From Lentzea nigeriaca (lineage in GTDB: Bacteria > Actinomycetota > Actinomycetes > Mycobacteriales > Pseudonocardiaceae): 64,000 nt of DNA. Numbering within the stretch: the first letter of the stretch is position 1; every line of letters begins with the position of its first letter. Shown piece by piece: positions 31,769-40,876 of the stretch. The translations under genes were made by a program, and so were the position numbers. The stretch is taken from contig NZ_JAFBCX010000015.1 in NCBI RefSeq assembly GCF_016907955.1, positions 62,001 through 126,000 of the forward strand, read 5' to 3'. The notes below the pieces were generated by a model that was not told the DNA's origin, did not search any database, and saw only the letters and a list, made by a program, of their open reading frames with translations.

Positions 31769-34025
31769 CGAGTCCCTTCATCGTCTCTTCCAGCCCCGAG
31801 CCGAACGGGTTGTCGTGCACCAGGTACGTCCACGTCGAGCTCGGGCGCTTCACACCGGCGTCGGCGAGGTCGTAGCCGTCGTCGGTGATCTTGGCTGCCT
31901 CGTACTTCTCCCTGGCCAGTTCCCACGACTCCGGCACGATCTTGTTGAACGCCGGGATCGCCTCGCGGTGGAACTCGTCGAGCGGGTTCTGCCGTGCCAG
32001 CGCGCGCAGGTGGATGCCCTCGCGCAGGTCTGACAGGAACGTCAGATGGTGCGTCCACAGGTCGTCGAGGAAGAACAGCGTGATCTTGCGGGCGGCCTCA
32101 CCCGCCACCTCGTCGGACACGCCTTCCTTCTTGCCCAGCTTCTCCAGCGCGGCGTCCGTGCGCAGCACCACGTCGCGGTGCTGCAGCAGCAGGTCGCGCT
32201 GGTGCTCGATCAGCTTGTTGTAGCGCCACGTGTTGCGGTGGATCTCCAGGTTCACGCCCTCGGCGACGCGCTGCGCGTGCTCGAAGGTGTGCAGCAGGCC
32301 CTTGTCCCGCACCCGGCCGTCGTCGTCCACTTCGGACGGATCCTCGGCGTCCGGCGCGTACTGGGTGATCAGTTCGTCGTGCAGCGAGGAGAAGAACACC
32401 GAGCCACCGGGGTCGCCCTGACGGCCCGCGCGGCCGCGCAGCTGGTCGTCCAGGCGTGAGGACGAGTGGCGGCCGGTGCCGATCACGTACAGGCCGCCGA
32501 GTTCGGCGATCCGGTCGTGGTCCTCGCCTTCGTGGCCGCCCAGGCGAATGTCCGTGCCGCGACCGGCCATCTGCGTCGAGACGGTGATCCGTCCGTACGA
32601 GCCGGCGTCGGCGATGATCGACGCTTCCTCGGCGTCGTTCTTCGCGTTCAGCACCACGCACTCGATCCCGGCGTCGCGCAGCTTGGAGGAGATCCGCTCG
32701 GACTCGGCGACGTCGAGCGTGCCGACGAGGATCGGCCGTCCGGTCTCGTGGACGGTCTTGATCTCCTCGACGATCGCCTCTTCCTTCTGCTCCAGCGTCG
32801 CGTAGAGGCGGAAGTGCTCGTCCTCGCGGATGTTCACCTTGTTCGGCGGGATCACGAGCACCTCGAGCTCGTAGAACTCCCGCAGCGTCTCCGCGACGGC
32901 GACCGCGGTACCGGTCATGCCGCAGCGCGTCGGGTACCGCGACAGCAGCGCCTGCACCGTCATCGAGTCGAGGATCTCGCCCGACTCGGTCGTCTGCACG
33001 TTCTCCTTGGCCTCGACCGCGGCCTGCAGACCGTCCGGCCACCGCTGCAGCTTCGCCACGCGGCCGCGGGTGTCGTTGATCAGGTGCACCTTGCCGTCGC
33101 GCACGATGTAGTCGACGTCGCGGTGCAGCAGCACCTGCGCGTGCAGGGCGACGTTCACCTTCGACAGCGTCGAGGTCACGTGCTCCTGCGAGTACAGGTC
33201 GATCTCGCCGAGCGCGCGTTCGACGGCCTCGGAGCCCGCGCCCGTGAGGAAGACGTTGCGCTCCTCGTCGTCGATCTCGTAGTGCAGGTTCTGCCTGAGC
33301 CGCTTCACGAGGTCCGCGATGACGGGGTCGGCGGCCTCGGCGCTGGTCGAGCCGGCCAGCACGAGCGGCACGCGGGCCTCGTCGACGAGGACGGAGTCGG
33401 CCTCGTCGATGAGCGCGACCTCCGGCTCGGGGACGATGAGGTCCTCTGGCCTCGTGACGATCCGGTCGCGCAGGATGTCGAAGCCGATCTCGCTGACCGG
33501 TGCGTACGTGACCTCGCACTGGTAGGCCTCGCGGCGCTCCTCGGTCTTCGAGCTGCCGTTGAGCCAGCCCACCGTGACGCCGAGCAGCCGGTACAGCGGC
33601 CCCATCCACTCCGCGTCGCGCTGGGCGAGGTAGTCGTTGACGCTGACCACGTGGACGCGCTTGCCCTTGATCGCGAACCCGGCCGCGGCCATGGCACCGG
33701 CGAGCGTCTTGCCCTCACCGGTGGCCATCTCGACGACGAGCCCGCTGAGCATGCCCAGCGCACCCAGCACCTGCACGTCGAACGGACGCTGCCCGATGGC
33801 GCGCTCCGCCGCCTCACGCGTGAGGGCCACGAGCTCGGTGTCGTCGTGGTCCTCACGCAGCTTCACGGCGTGGGCCGTCAGTTCCTCGTCACTGAACGCC
33901 TTGAACGTGTCAGCGTGTTTTTCCACGTCCTTGAGCAGTGCCTGGAACGGGGCGAGGTCAACCGACGCCGGTTTCTGTGCGAACCGGCGCATCCGCTGCT
34001 TGAAGCGCGCCATGAGAGTGGTCAC
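31740..34025 (-). CDS. secA2: Accessory Sec translocase ATPase SecA2
   Basis: 761-residue SecA-type motor ATPase, which drives export of a small subset of proteins alongside the housekeeping SecA. Walker A VEMATGEGKTLAG is at residues 98-110 (Lys106), followed by SVNDYLAQRDAEWMGPLY, the DEAD-box-like LIDEADSVLVDEAR, the arginine-finger region TQMAGRGTDIRLGG and DDQLRGRAGRQGDPGGSVFFSS. It lacks the zinc-binding C-terminal tail and is shorter than SecA1 (about 900-950 residues), both typical of actinobacterial SecA2. It stands alone. Confidence 0.92.
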   Translation of the reverse strand: MTTLMARFKQRMRRFAQKPASVDLAPFQALLKDVEKHADTFKAFSDEELTAHAVKLREDHDDTELVALTREAAERAIGQRPFDVQVLGALGMLSGLVVEMATGEGKTLAGAMAAAGFAIKGKRVHVVSVNDYLAQRDAEWMGPLYRLLGVTVGWLNGSSKTEERREAYQCEVTYAPVSEIGFDILRDRIVTRPEDLIVPEPEVALIDEADSVLVDEARVPLVLAGSTSAEAADPVIADLVKRLRQNLHYEIDDEERNVFLTGAGSEAVERALGEIDLYSQEHVTSTLSKVNVALHAQVLLHRDVDYIVRDGKVHLINDTRGRVAKLQRWPDGLQAAVEAKENVQTTESGEILDSMTVQALLSRYPTRCGMTGTAVAVAETLREFYELEVLVIPPNKVNIREDEHFRLYATLEQKEEAIVEEIKTVHETGRPILVGTLDVAESERISSKLRDAGIECVVLNAKNDAEEASIIADAGSYGRITVSTQMAGRGTDIRLGGHEGEDHDRIAELGGLYVIGTGRHSSSRLDDQLRGRAGRQGDPGGSVFFSSLHDELITQYAPDAEDPSEVDDDGRVRDKGLLHTFEHAQRVAEGVNLEIHRNTWRYNKLIEHQRDLLLQHRDVVLRTDAALEKLGKKEGVSDEVAGEAARKITLFFLDDLWTHHLTFLSDLREGIHLRALARQNPLDEFHREAIPAFNKIVPESWELAREKYEAAKITDDGYDLADAGVKRPSSTWTYLVHDNPFGSGLEETMKGLVKMVRGQRR

Positions 34026-34116
34026 GACGCAGCAACGTACGGCATCGGCTCAGGGTTCCGCAGAGGTCTTGACTGTGAAGGTTCGATTTGTCCGGATTGC
34101 GCCGGATTTGCGCTGG

Positions 34117-34947
34117 TCAGCGATCGAACTCGGTCTCCCTGGCCACCTTCTCCCAGAGCGCGATCTCGGCTTTGACGTCCTCGAGGTGGGTGAGCACTGC
34201 GTCGACGGCGTCCCCGCCCAGCGGCAGCCTGAGCGGCGTCTCGGCGGCGTCGAGCGCGGTGAGGATGGCGGCGGCGGCCTTGTCCGGGTCGCCCGGCTGC
34301 TGGCCGTTGCCCGCCGTGATCATCTGCCGGGTCTTGCCGACCGAGTCGGCGTAGGTCTCGGTCTCCTTCGAGCCGCTGTAGCCGCTGAACAGGCTGGTGC
34401 GGAAGGAGCCGGGTTCGACGACGAGGACCTTGATGCCGAACGACTTCACCTCGTCGGCAAGTGCCTCCGAGAGGCCTTCGAGGGCGAACTTCGTGGCGCT
34501 GTACGCGCCGAAGCCCGCGAACGACAGCTGGCCGCCCATGCTGCTCAACTGGACGATGGCGCCGTTGCCCTGGGCGCGCATGTGCGGCAGCACCGCGCGG
34601 ATGAGGGCGGCCGGGCCGAACAGGTGGACCTCGAAGAGGTCGCGGAGCTCCTCGTCGGTCGTCTCCTCCACGGCGCCCACGTGGGTGCGGCCGGCGTTGT
34701 TGACGAGGACGTCGATGCGGCCGTATTCCGCGATCACGTTGGCGACCGTCGTCCGGATGGCGTCGTGGTCGGTCACGTCGAGCGTGGTGGGGACGACGTG
34801 ACGCGGGTGGGTCCGCACCAGGTCGTCCAGCGACTCGATGCGGCGTGCGGTGGCCACGACGAGATCGCCCGCTCCCACCGCGGCTTCCGCGATGGCACGG
34901 CCGAAGCCGCTGTTGGCGCCGGTGATCAACCAAACCCTGTCGGACAC
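34117..34947 (-). CDS. SDR family oxidoreductase
   Basis: 276-residue short-chain dehydrogenase. The cofactor site reads LITGANSGFGRAIAEAA (TGxxxGxG), then VLVNNAGRTHVGAVEE and the catalytic LSSMGG...YSATKFALEGLSEALADE (Ser, Tyr, Lys). The NSGFGRA/RIESLDDL segment and the basic residue pattern after strand 2 (ATARR) suggest NADP. It belongs to the general classical SDR group without a predictable substrate. The ATG starts after a GGGGGAAT sequence; the longer open frame upstream crosses a hairpin and is not believed. Confidence 0.85.
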   Translation of the reverse strand: MSDRVWLITGANSGFGRAIAEAAVGAGDLVVATARRIESLDDLVRTHPRHVVPTTLDVTDHDAIRTTVANVIAEYGRIDVLVNNAGRTHVGAVEETTDEELRDLFEVHLFGPAALIRAVLPHMRAQGNGAIVQLSSMGGQLSFAGFGAYSATKFALEGLSEALADEVKSFGIKVLVVEPGSFRTSLFSGYSGSKETETYADSVGKTRQMITAGNGQQPGDPDKAAAAILTALDAAETPLRLPLGGDAVDAVLTHLEDVKAEIALWEKVARETEFDR

Positions 34948-35170
34948 GCATTCCCCCTCGGTCGGCTCTGTGCGTCTGCGGGGAGTATTGCCTGTCCGGC
35001 CACGGGATCAAACGATTATCGAGCCCTTCGCGCGAAAGGCGGTCGTCGTTCCCGTTCATCACGACCAAGGCAATGGCTGCGCCGAGCGCTCCGGTCGCCA
35101 AAACGCGGCGACGGTGACAGCGATTCCAAGTCGTGGGCGGCCTTTCGGCGCTCGCCAACAGGGTGTTACC

Positions 35171-35213
35171 GCTGGTGGAGCTGGCCGGATTTCGTCCGGC
35201 CAGCTCCACCAGC
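35171..35213. terminator. Perfect 19-bp hairpin (bidirectional terminator)
   Basis: GCTGGTGGAGCTGGCCGGA is followed by the 5-base loop TTTCG and then its exact inverse. It starts 10 bases beyond the MHS transporter stop codon on the leftward strand, so it most likely terminates the carboxylase-transporter transcript. A stem this long without any mismatch is unusual. Confidence 0.65.
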
Positions 35214-35222
35214 AGGCCCAGA

Positions 35223-36503
35223 TCAACTCACCGGGTGCGTCTCCGGGAGCTTGAGCGCCGAGAACAGCGTGACCAGCCCCATCACGCACAGGAACGCGGA
35301 CACCGACATCGACGTGCCCGTCGCCCCGAGCAGCGCGGTCATGATGAACGGCGTGCCGCCGCTGACCAGGATCGACGCCAGCTGGTAGGCGAGCGAGGCG
35401 CCCGAATACCGCACGTGGGGCTCGAACAGCTCACCGAGGTACGCGGCGATCGGCCCGTACACGAGAGAGGACGCGATGCCTCCGACCGTTGCGGCGACGA
35501 ACAGCCACAGCAGCGAGGCCGTGTCCACGAGCAGGAAGTACGGGAACGCCCACACGACCAGGCCGATGGCACCCGCGATGATCAGGGGGCGACGGCCGAG
35601 CCGGTCGGAGGCGTGGCCGGACCACAGGATCACCGGGATGCTCACGACCGACGAGAGCAGGCTGACGATCAGCACCGACTCGCGGGACAGGCCGAGCGTG
35701 GTCGTGGCGTAGGAGAGGACGCCCGCGATCGAGACGTAGAAGATCGCGTTGGAGGCGAACATCAGGCCGGCGCCGAGCAGGATCGGCCTGCGGTGGGTGC
35801 GCAGGGCTTCCTTGAGCGGTGCGGGAGCTTCGGTGCGGCGTTCCTTCAGCTCGCGGAAGACCGGGCTGTCCTCGACCTTCAGCTGGATGAAGAGGACGAC
35901 CGGGAAGAGCAGGGCGCTCGCCAGGAACGGCACGCGCCAGCCCCACGCCGCGAAGGCTTCCTTGGACATCGTCGTGGTGGTCAGGATGAACGCCACGTTG
36001 CCCAGGAACACGCCGATCGGGACGCCGGCCTGGCCGAACGTGCCGGCGAAGCCTCGTTTCCCCGTGCCGGCCGACTCGGTGAGGAGCAGGACCACGCCGC
36101 CCCACTGGCCGCCCACCGCGATGCCCTGCAGGAAGCGCAGCAGGACGAGGAGGAGCGGTGCGCCGACGCCGATCGTTCCGGACGTCGGGAGCAGGCCGAT
36201 CAGGAACGTCGCGGCCGCCATGAGGGCCAGGCAGATGACGAGAGCGGGCTTGCGGCCGAACCTGTCGCCGACGTGGCCGAAGACCAGGCCGCCGATGGGA
36301 CGGGCGATGAAGCCCGCCCAGAACGTGCTGAAGGACAACAGGAGGCCGACGATCGGGGTGGCCTCGGGGAAGAACAGCTTGGGAAACACGAGTGCCGCAG
36401 CGGTTGCGTAGATGAAAAAGTCGTACCACTCGATACTGCTGCCGACGAGTCCGGCCGCCATGAGCCTGCGCAGGGTGTTCTTCTCCGGGGCAACACTGAC
36501 CAC
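35223..36503 (-). CDS. MFS transporter, MHS type, paired with the acyl-CoA carboxylase
   Basis: 426-residue 12-helix symporter. GSSIEWYDFFIYATAAALVF, VFGHVGDRFGRKPALV and RFLQGIAVGGQWGGVVLL are the MHS signatures, and a second SDRLGRRPLI loop follows helix 8. The gene begins 10 bases after the carboxylase stop, so they form one leftward operon under the CTAAGCG-type operator. The partner suggests import of a carboxylic acid whose CoA ester is then carboxylated; the substrate is unknown. It is a paralogue of the transporter at 16301-17584 with a different partner enzyme. Confidence 0.87.
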   Translation of the reverse strand: MVSVAPEKNTLRRLMAAGLVGSSIEWYDFFIYATAAALVFPKLFFPEATPIVGLLLSFSTFWAGFIARPIGGLVFGHVGDRFGRKPALVICLALMAAATFLIGLLPTSGTIGVGAPLLLVLLRFLQGIAVGGQWGGVVLLLTESAGTGKRGFAGTFGQAGVPIGVFLGNVAFILTTTTMSKEAFAAWGWRVPFLASALLFPVVLFIQLKVEDSPVFRELKERRTEAPAPLKEALRTHRRPILLGAGLMFASNAIFYVSIAGVLSYATTTLGLSRESVLIVSLLSSVVSIPVILWSGHASDRLGRRPLIIAGAIGLVVWAFPYFLLVDTASLLWLFVAATVGGIASSLVYGPIAAYLGELFEPHVRYSGASLAYQLASILVSGGTPFIMTALLGATGTSMSVSAFLCVMGLVTLFSALKLPETHPVS

Positions 36504-36513
36504 GGGTTCTCCT

Positions 36514-39500
36514 TCACCAGGTGTCGATGAACGGGCGTTTCTTCCCTTGGGAGCGGGAAGTCGAGGGGGCGAGCGCGGTGGCGATCCAGCGGCGGGTGTC
36601 GGCCGGGTCGATCACGTCGTCGATCTCGAAGACACTCGCGACGTTCAGCGCTTTGCCGTGTTCGTACGCTGCGGCGACCATCTGCTCGTAGCGCTCCTTG
36701 CGTTCTTGCTGATCCTCGATGGCGTCCAGTTCGCGCTTGAACCCGAGCTTCACGGCGCCTTCGAGGCCCATGGGGCCGAACTCGCCGGTGGGCCAGGAGA
36801 CGGCGAACTGGGGGACCTTGAGCGAGCCCGCGGCCATCGCCTGGGCGCCGAGGCCGTACGCCTTGCGAAGGACTATCAGTCCAAAGGGGACGCTGAGGTT
36901 GGCGCCCGTCACGACCATGCGGGTCAGGTGGCGGACGGTCGCCGTGCGTTCGGCGTCGGGGCCGACCATGAAGCCCGGGGTGTCGCACAGGGAGACGACC
37001 GGGAGGTCGAACGCGTCCGCCAGCTGGAGGAAGCGGGCGCACTTGTCGGCGGCGTCGGCGTCGATCGCGCCGCCCAGGACGTTGGGGTCGTTGGCGATCA
37101 ACGCGATCGGGCGGCCTTCCACGCGGATCAGGGCGGTGACGATGGCCTTGCCGAAGGCTTTTCTCAGCTCGAGGACCGAGTCGGTGTCGGCGAGGGTGTC
37201 GATGACCGTGCGGATGTCGTAGGCGCGGAGGCGGTTCTCCGGGATGGCGTGGCGGAGGAGGCGTTGGTCCGCACAATTCCACGATCCGAAATTGTCGGTG
37301 CGGTCTGGGAGAATTGTTTCTAGGGGTTCCCCCGAGGGCGCTGGCGAAGGCTGCGCGCTCGGCGAGGGGACGCCTGCGGGAGCCTGGAAGGGCGGGACGC
37401 CTGCGGGGATCTGGAAGTAGGAGAGGTACTTCTTCGCGACGGCGACGGCTTCTTCCTCGGACGCCACGGCGATGTCCACAACGCCGTTCGGCACCTGGAC
37501 GTCGAGCGGGCCGATGTCCTCCGGGCGGAACGTGCCGAGGCCGCCTCCCTCGATCATCGCCGGGCCGCCCATGCCGATGTTCGCGCCGTCCACCGCGATG
37601 ATCACGTCGCACGTGCCGAGCAGCACCGCGTTGCCTGCGAAGCACCGGCCCGCGACGACTCCTACCAACGGCACCTGGCCGCTCAGCTGTGCGAACGCGT
37701 GGAACGAGCCGCAGTCGAGGCCGCTCACCATGCTGTGGTCGGTGTCACCCGGCCGTCCGCCACCGCCCTCGGCGAACAGCACCACGGGCAGGTTCTCCCG
37801 CTGCGCCAGCGCGAACAACCGGTCCTTTTTCTGGTGGTTGCGCAGGCCCTGGGTTCCGGCGAGCACGGCGTAGTCGTAGGACATCGCGACGATCCGCTGG
37901 CCGTTGACGACGCCGATGCCCGCCACCATGCCGTCGGCGGGAGTGCGTTCGATGAGTTCGGCAAGCGAGCGGCGCCGGCGTTGGGCCGCGATCGCCAAAC
38001 CGCCGTACTCGACGAACGACGAGCAGAGGTCCGCGATGTTCTCCCGTGCGGTCCGGCCACCCGCGGCGTGTCGCCGCGAGGCGGCTTCCGGGCGATCGAA
38101 GTCGTGCCGCGCCAGGACTTCCGCGAGGTCCGGCCGGACGTGGTCGAGATCGACCTCCGAGCTGTCCTCAGTGGACTCACCGGAGCTGGAAGCGAGGAGC
38201 TGCCCTTCGGCGACCGTGTCGCCGGCCGACACCAGCACGTCGCCGGACACCCGCACGACGTGGTGCATCTTCATCGCTTCCAGCACCACGGAGTCCGCGG
38301 AGACCGAAACCACCGTGCCCGCCAGCGGCGCCTGCATGCCCTGGAGTGGCTCTTCGATCGCGAAGTCGGTCGTGGCGCCCACGATGTCGCGGGCCAGCAA
38401 GGACTTCAGGAACTCCAGGTTCGTGGAGACGCCCTCGATCCGGAACTCGCGCAACGCCCGCCGCGCCCGGTTCAGCGCCACGTCCAGGTCCTCACCGTGC
38501 ACCACGAGTTTCGCGAGCAACCCGTCGTAGCGCGTCCCGACCCGGTAGCCGACGTACCCGTGCGTGTCGACGCGGACACCAGGCCCCGACGGCAACGCGA
38601 ACGACGACAGCACGCCACCGGACGTCTGGTTCACGCGCACCTGCACGGCCGCACCGCGCTCGGCAGGCGTGTAGTCGACGTCGCCGCCCCAGGCCAGCAG
38701 CAGCTGCGTGCGCACGAGGTCCACACCGGACACCATCTCCGTCACGGTGTGCTCGACCTGCAGCCGCGGGTTGACCTCCAGGAACGCGAAGGAGTCGCCG
38801 GCCACCAGGAACTCGACCGTGCCGACGCCGGTGTAGCCGACCGCGGAGGCAAGAGCCTCGGCCGCCTCGTGCAGCGCCTTGCGCAGCGGCGGATCCAGCA
38901 GCGGCGCCGGAGCGATCTCGACGACCTTCTGGTGACGCACCTGCAGGGAGCAGTCGCGGTCACCGATCACCGAGGTTCCTACGAGCTGCACCTCGATGTG
39001 CCGGGCGGAAGGCAGCAACCGTTCGAAGTAGACGTCGCCGTTCCCGAACGCCGCCAACGCCTCCGCCCGGCACGCCTCGACGGCGCTGTCGAGGTCCTCC
39101 GGCGCTTGGACGGCCCGCATGCCCTTGCCGCCGCCACCGGCGACCGCCTTGACCATCACCGGGAACTCGCCGGGCGCGGCGTCCAGCACGGGAATCCCGA
39201 GCGAGGCAGCGAGTTCGCGCGCCCGCCGCTTGTCGCCCAGCAGCTCCAGGACGTCCGGACGCGGGCCCACGAACGCCAGTCCGCGTTCTTCGCAGGCCCG
39301 TGCGAAATCGGCGTTCTCCGAGAGGAATCCCCACCCCGGATGCACGGCCTGGCACCCGGCGGCCGCGTCGAGCAGCTGATCCACATCGAGGTACGGCGAA
39401 TCTCCACGCAGCGCGACCGCGCGGTCCGCGAGCGTCACGTGCAGAGCGGAAGCGTCGTCCTCCGCGTACACCGCCACGGTGCGAATGCCGAGGTCAGCTG

Positions 39501-39552
39501 CCGCGCGCAGCACGCGAACAGCGACCTCTCCCCGGTTGGCGACGAGCAGCAC
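36514..39552 (-). CDS. Single-chain biotin-dependent acyl-CoA carboxylase (BC-BCCP-CT fusion)
   Basis: 1012-residue enzyme carrying all carboxylase activities on one polypeptide. Residues 1-395 are biotin carboxylase (LLVANRGEVAVRVLRAA, HPGWGFLSENADFA, the ATP loop AVAGGGGKGMRAV, EVNPRLQVEHTVTE). A BCCP segment follows with the biotinyl Lys428 in VLEAMKMHH. Residues 500-1012 are the two halves of the carboxyltransferase (GGGRPGDTD, then PNVLGGAIDADAADKCARFLQLAD, DTPGFMVG). The GTG at 39552 has AGGAGG in front. Similar single-chain enzymes include the long-chain acyl-CoA carboxylase described from mycobacteria. The acyl-CoA used here is not readable from sequence. A Pro-rich linker (PAGVPSPSAQPSPAPSGEP) separates the CT halves. 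Confidence 0.88.
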   Translation of the reverse strand: MLLVANRGEVAVRVLRAAADLGIRTVAVYAEDDASALHVTLADRAVALRGDSPYLDVDQLLDAAAGCQAVHPGWGFLSENADFARACEERGLAFVGPRPDVLELLGDKRRARELAASLGIPVLDAAPGEFPVMVKAVAGGGGKGMRAVQAPEDLDSAVEACRAEALAAFGNGDVYFERLLPSARHIEVQLVGTSVIGDRDCSLQVRHQKVVEIAPAPLLDPPLRKALHEAAEALASAVGYTGVGTVEFLVAGDSFAFLEVNPRLQVEHTVTEMVSGVDLVRTQLLLAWGGDVDYTPAERGAAVQVRVNQTSGGVLSSFALPSGPGVRVDTHGYVGYRVGTRYDGLLAKLVVHGEDLDVALNRARRALREFRIEGVSTNLEFLKSLLARDIVGATTDFAIEEPLQGMQAPLAGTVVSVSADSVVLEAMKMHHVVRVSGDVLVSAGDTVAEGQLLASSSGESTEDSSEVDLDHVRPDLAEVLARHDFDRPEAASRRHAAGGRTARENIADLCSSFVEYGGLAIAAQRRRRSLAELIERTPADGMVAGIGVVNGQRIVAMSYDYAVLAGTQGLRNHQKKDRLFALAQRENLPVVLFAEGGGGRPGDTDHSMVSGLDCGSFHAFAQLSGQVPLVGVVAGRCFAGNAVLLGTCDVIIAVDGANIGMGGPAMIEGGGLGTFRPEDIGPLDVQVPNGVVDIAVASEEEAVAVAKKYLSYFQIPAGVPPFQAPAGVPSPSAQPSPAPSGEPLETILPDRTDNFGSWNCADQRLLRHAIPENRLRAYDIRTVIDTLADTDSVLELRKAFGKAIVTALIRVEGRPIALIANDPNVLGGAIDADAADKCARFLQLADAFDLPVVSLCDTPGFMVGPDAERTATVRHLTRMVVTGANLSVPFGLIVLRKAYGLGAQAMAAGSLKVPQFAVSWPTGEFGPMGLEGAVKLGFKRELDAIEDQQERKERYEQMVAAAYEHGKALNVASVFEIDDVIDPADTRRWIATALAPSTSRSQGKKRPFIDTW

Positions 39553-39562
39553 GGCAATCCTC

Positions 39563-39578
39563 CTGAGCGACCGCTTAG
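39563..39578. promoter_or_regulatory. CTAAGCG-type operator before the carboxylase gene
   Basis: On the coding strand it reads CTAAGCG-GT-CGCTCAG, one mismatch from a perfect 16-bp palindrome. It lies 11 bases before the carboxylase start codon and touches the ribosome-binding site. The same motif recurs at 41601-41634 and 59602-59617. Confidence 0.6.
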
Positions 39579-39736
39579 TATGTGACGGCGGTCGCATGCT
39601 GCCATCTGAAGTCAACGGAAGTCCATACGGAACCGATCTGGGTGCTGAGGCGTCAACGGAACGCTTCACCGCATTTGGGCGATTCAGCAGGCAGACTTCC
39701 CCGCAAAGTGGCGAGTGGCTTCAGGAGGCCGCAGTG

Positions 39737-40513
39737 GTGTTCAAGAGGATGTTGCGCGCGTTCGGCGTGGGCGGGCCGACTGTCGACACGGTGCTGACCA
39801 ACCCGAACGTCCGGCCCGGCGAGGTCCTGTCCGGTGAGGTGCGCATCGCCGGTGGCGACCACCCCGCGGAGATCGACCACGTCACACTGGCGCTGCTGAC
39901 CCGCGTCGAGGTCGAGAGCGGCGACAACGAGTACAACACCAACATGGAGTTCCACAAGTTCTCCGTGGGGCAGCGCATCCTCGCCCAGCCGCACCAGAAC
40001 CTCTCGCTGCCGTTCCAGATCCCGGTGCCGTTCGAGTGCCCGCTCAACGTCGTGGGCGGCACGCAGCTGCACGGCATGCAGCTGGGCCTGCGCACCGAGC
40101 TCGAGGTCCGCGGCGCCGTCGACCCCGGCGACCTCGACCCGATCTGGGTGCACCCGCTGCCGTCACAGGACGCGGTGCTGCAGGCGTTCGGGCACATGGG
40201 TTTCCGCTTCACCAAGGCGGACAACGAGCGCGGCCGCATCTACGGCGTGCCGCAGGAGCTGCCGTTCTACCAGGAGATCGAGTTCTACCCGCCGCCGCAG
40301 TTCGCCGGTCGCCTCAAGCAGGTCGAGCTGACGTTCGTCACCACGCCACACGAGCTGCACGTGGTGCTGGAGGCCGACAAGCGCGCCGGGCTGCTCCGTG
40401 CGGGCGGTGACGCCTACGGCCGTTTCGCCGTGTCGCACCAGCAGTCGATCGGCACGGACTGGACCGCCACGATCAACCAGTGGATGAGCCAGGTCTCCGG
40501 TAGCCGCTGGTAG
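39737..40513 (+). CDS. SpoOM (sporulation-control) family protein
   Basis: 258-residue arrestin-like protein of the SpoOM family. FKRMLRAFGVGGPTVDTVL followed by NPNVRPGEVLSGEVRIAGG is the canonical opening, and NVVGGTQLHGMQLGLRTELEV plus PLPSQDAVLQAFGHMGFRF are further hallmarks. GTG at 39737 is chosen because family members start with VFKRML; a GTG one codon earlier is equally well served by the AGGAGG at 39723-39728. In Bacillus SpoOM affects sporulation control, but the actinomycete role is not defined. Confidence 0.88.
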   Translation: MFKRMLRAFGVGGPTVDTVLTNPNVRPGEVLSGEVRIAGGDHPAEIDHVTLALLTRVEVESGDNEYNTNMEFHKFSVGQRILAQPHQNLSLPFQIPVPFECPLNVVGGTQLHGMQLGLRTELEVRGAVDPGDLDPIWVHPLPSQDAVLQAFGHMGFRFTKADNERGRIYGVPQELPFYQEIEFYPPPQFAGRLKQVELTFVTTPHELHVVLEADKRAGLLRAGGDAYGRFAVSHQQSIGTDWTATINQWMSQVSGSRW

Positions 40514-40547
40514 TTCTCGAGCTGCGGACGGCGACGAGTGACGGGAT

Positions 40548-40573
40548 GATTTTCTCCTGAGGTTCCTGGGTAT
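40548..40573 (+). promoter_or_regulatory. Possible SigB/SigF-type stress promoter
   Basis: GATTTT (40548-40553), a 14-base spacer and GGGTAT (40568-40573) resemble the GTTT-N14-16-GGGTAT pattern used by SigB/SigF-group sigma factors of actinomycetes. It is 29 bases before the start of a GlsB-type stress protein gene, which fits. An overlapping GTTCC/GGAAC inverted repeat (40562-40584) is also present. Confidence 0.4.
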
Positions 40574-40602
40574 GTCCTGGGAACAAACTTCAGGAGGCGA
40601 CC

Positions 40603-40875
40603 GTGACCATCGAGAGCATTCTCGGCGCACTCGTCATCGGCCTGATCTTGGGCTTCCTCGGCAAGCTGTTCGCGCCGGGCAGGCAGGCCATCCCGATCTG
40701 GCTGACCCTGCTGGTCGGCATCGCGGCCGCGTTCATCGGGTCGTGGATCGCGCGGCTGCTCGGCGTGCAGGACACGCCGGGCATCGACTGGATCGAGGTG
40801 ATCGTCCAGATCATCGTCGCGGCGATCGGCGTCTCGGTCGTGGCCGGCGTGTACGGCCGCAAGTCGGTCAGTTAG
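40603..40875 (+). CDS. GlsB/YeaQ/YmgE family stress-response membrane protein
   Basis: 90-residue integral membrane protein with three hydrophobic helices. ESILGALVIGLILGFLGKLFAPGRQAIPIWLTLLVG is the family opening with its Gly-rich helix and PGRQ turn, and IVQIIVAAIGVSVVAGVYGRK closes it. The GTG is preceded by CAGGAGGCGACC. Family members (transglycosylase-associated) are induced by stress, but their activity is unknown. A SigB-like promoter lies upstream. Confidence 0.87.
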   Translation: MTIESILGALVIGLILGFLGKLFAPGRQAIPIWLTLLVGIAAAFIGSWIARLLGVQDTPGIDWIEVIVQIIVAAIGVSVVAGVYGRKSVS

Positions 40876-40876
40876 C

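Noticed and set aside
32466..34175. 569-codon plus-strand frame opposite secA2
   Set aside because: Antisense shadow of a high-GC gene; no domain features.
34990..35113. Signal-peptide-like frame (RRRVLATGALGAAIALVV) between the SDR and the hairpin on the minus strand
   Set aside because: No start codon or ribosome-binding site, and it runs out of the hairpin into the SDR frame. Possibly a decayed fragment but unsupported.
37699..39585. 628-codon plus-strand frame opposite the carboxylase
   Set aside because: Antisense shadow; the carboxylase has complete domain motifs.
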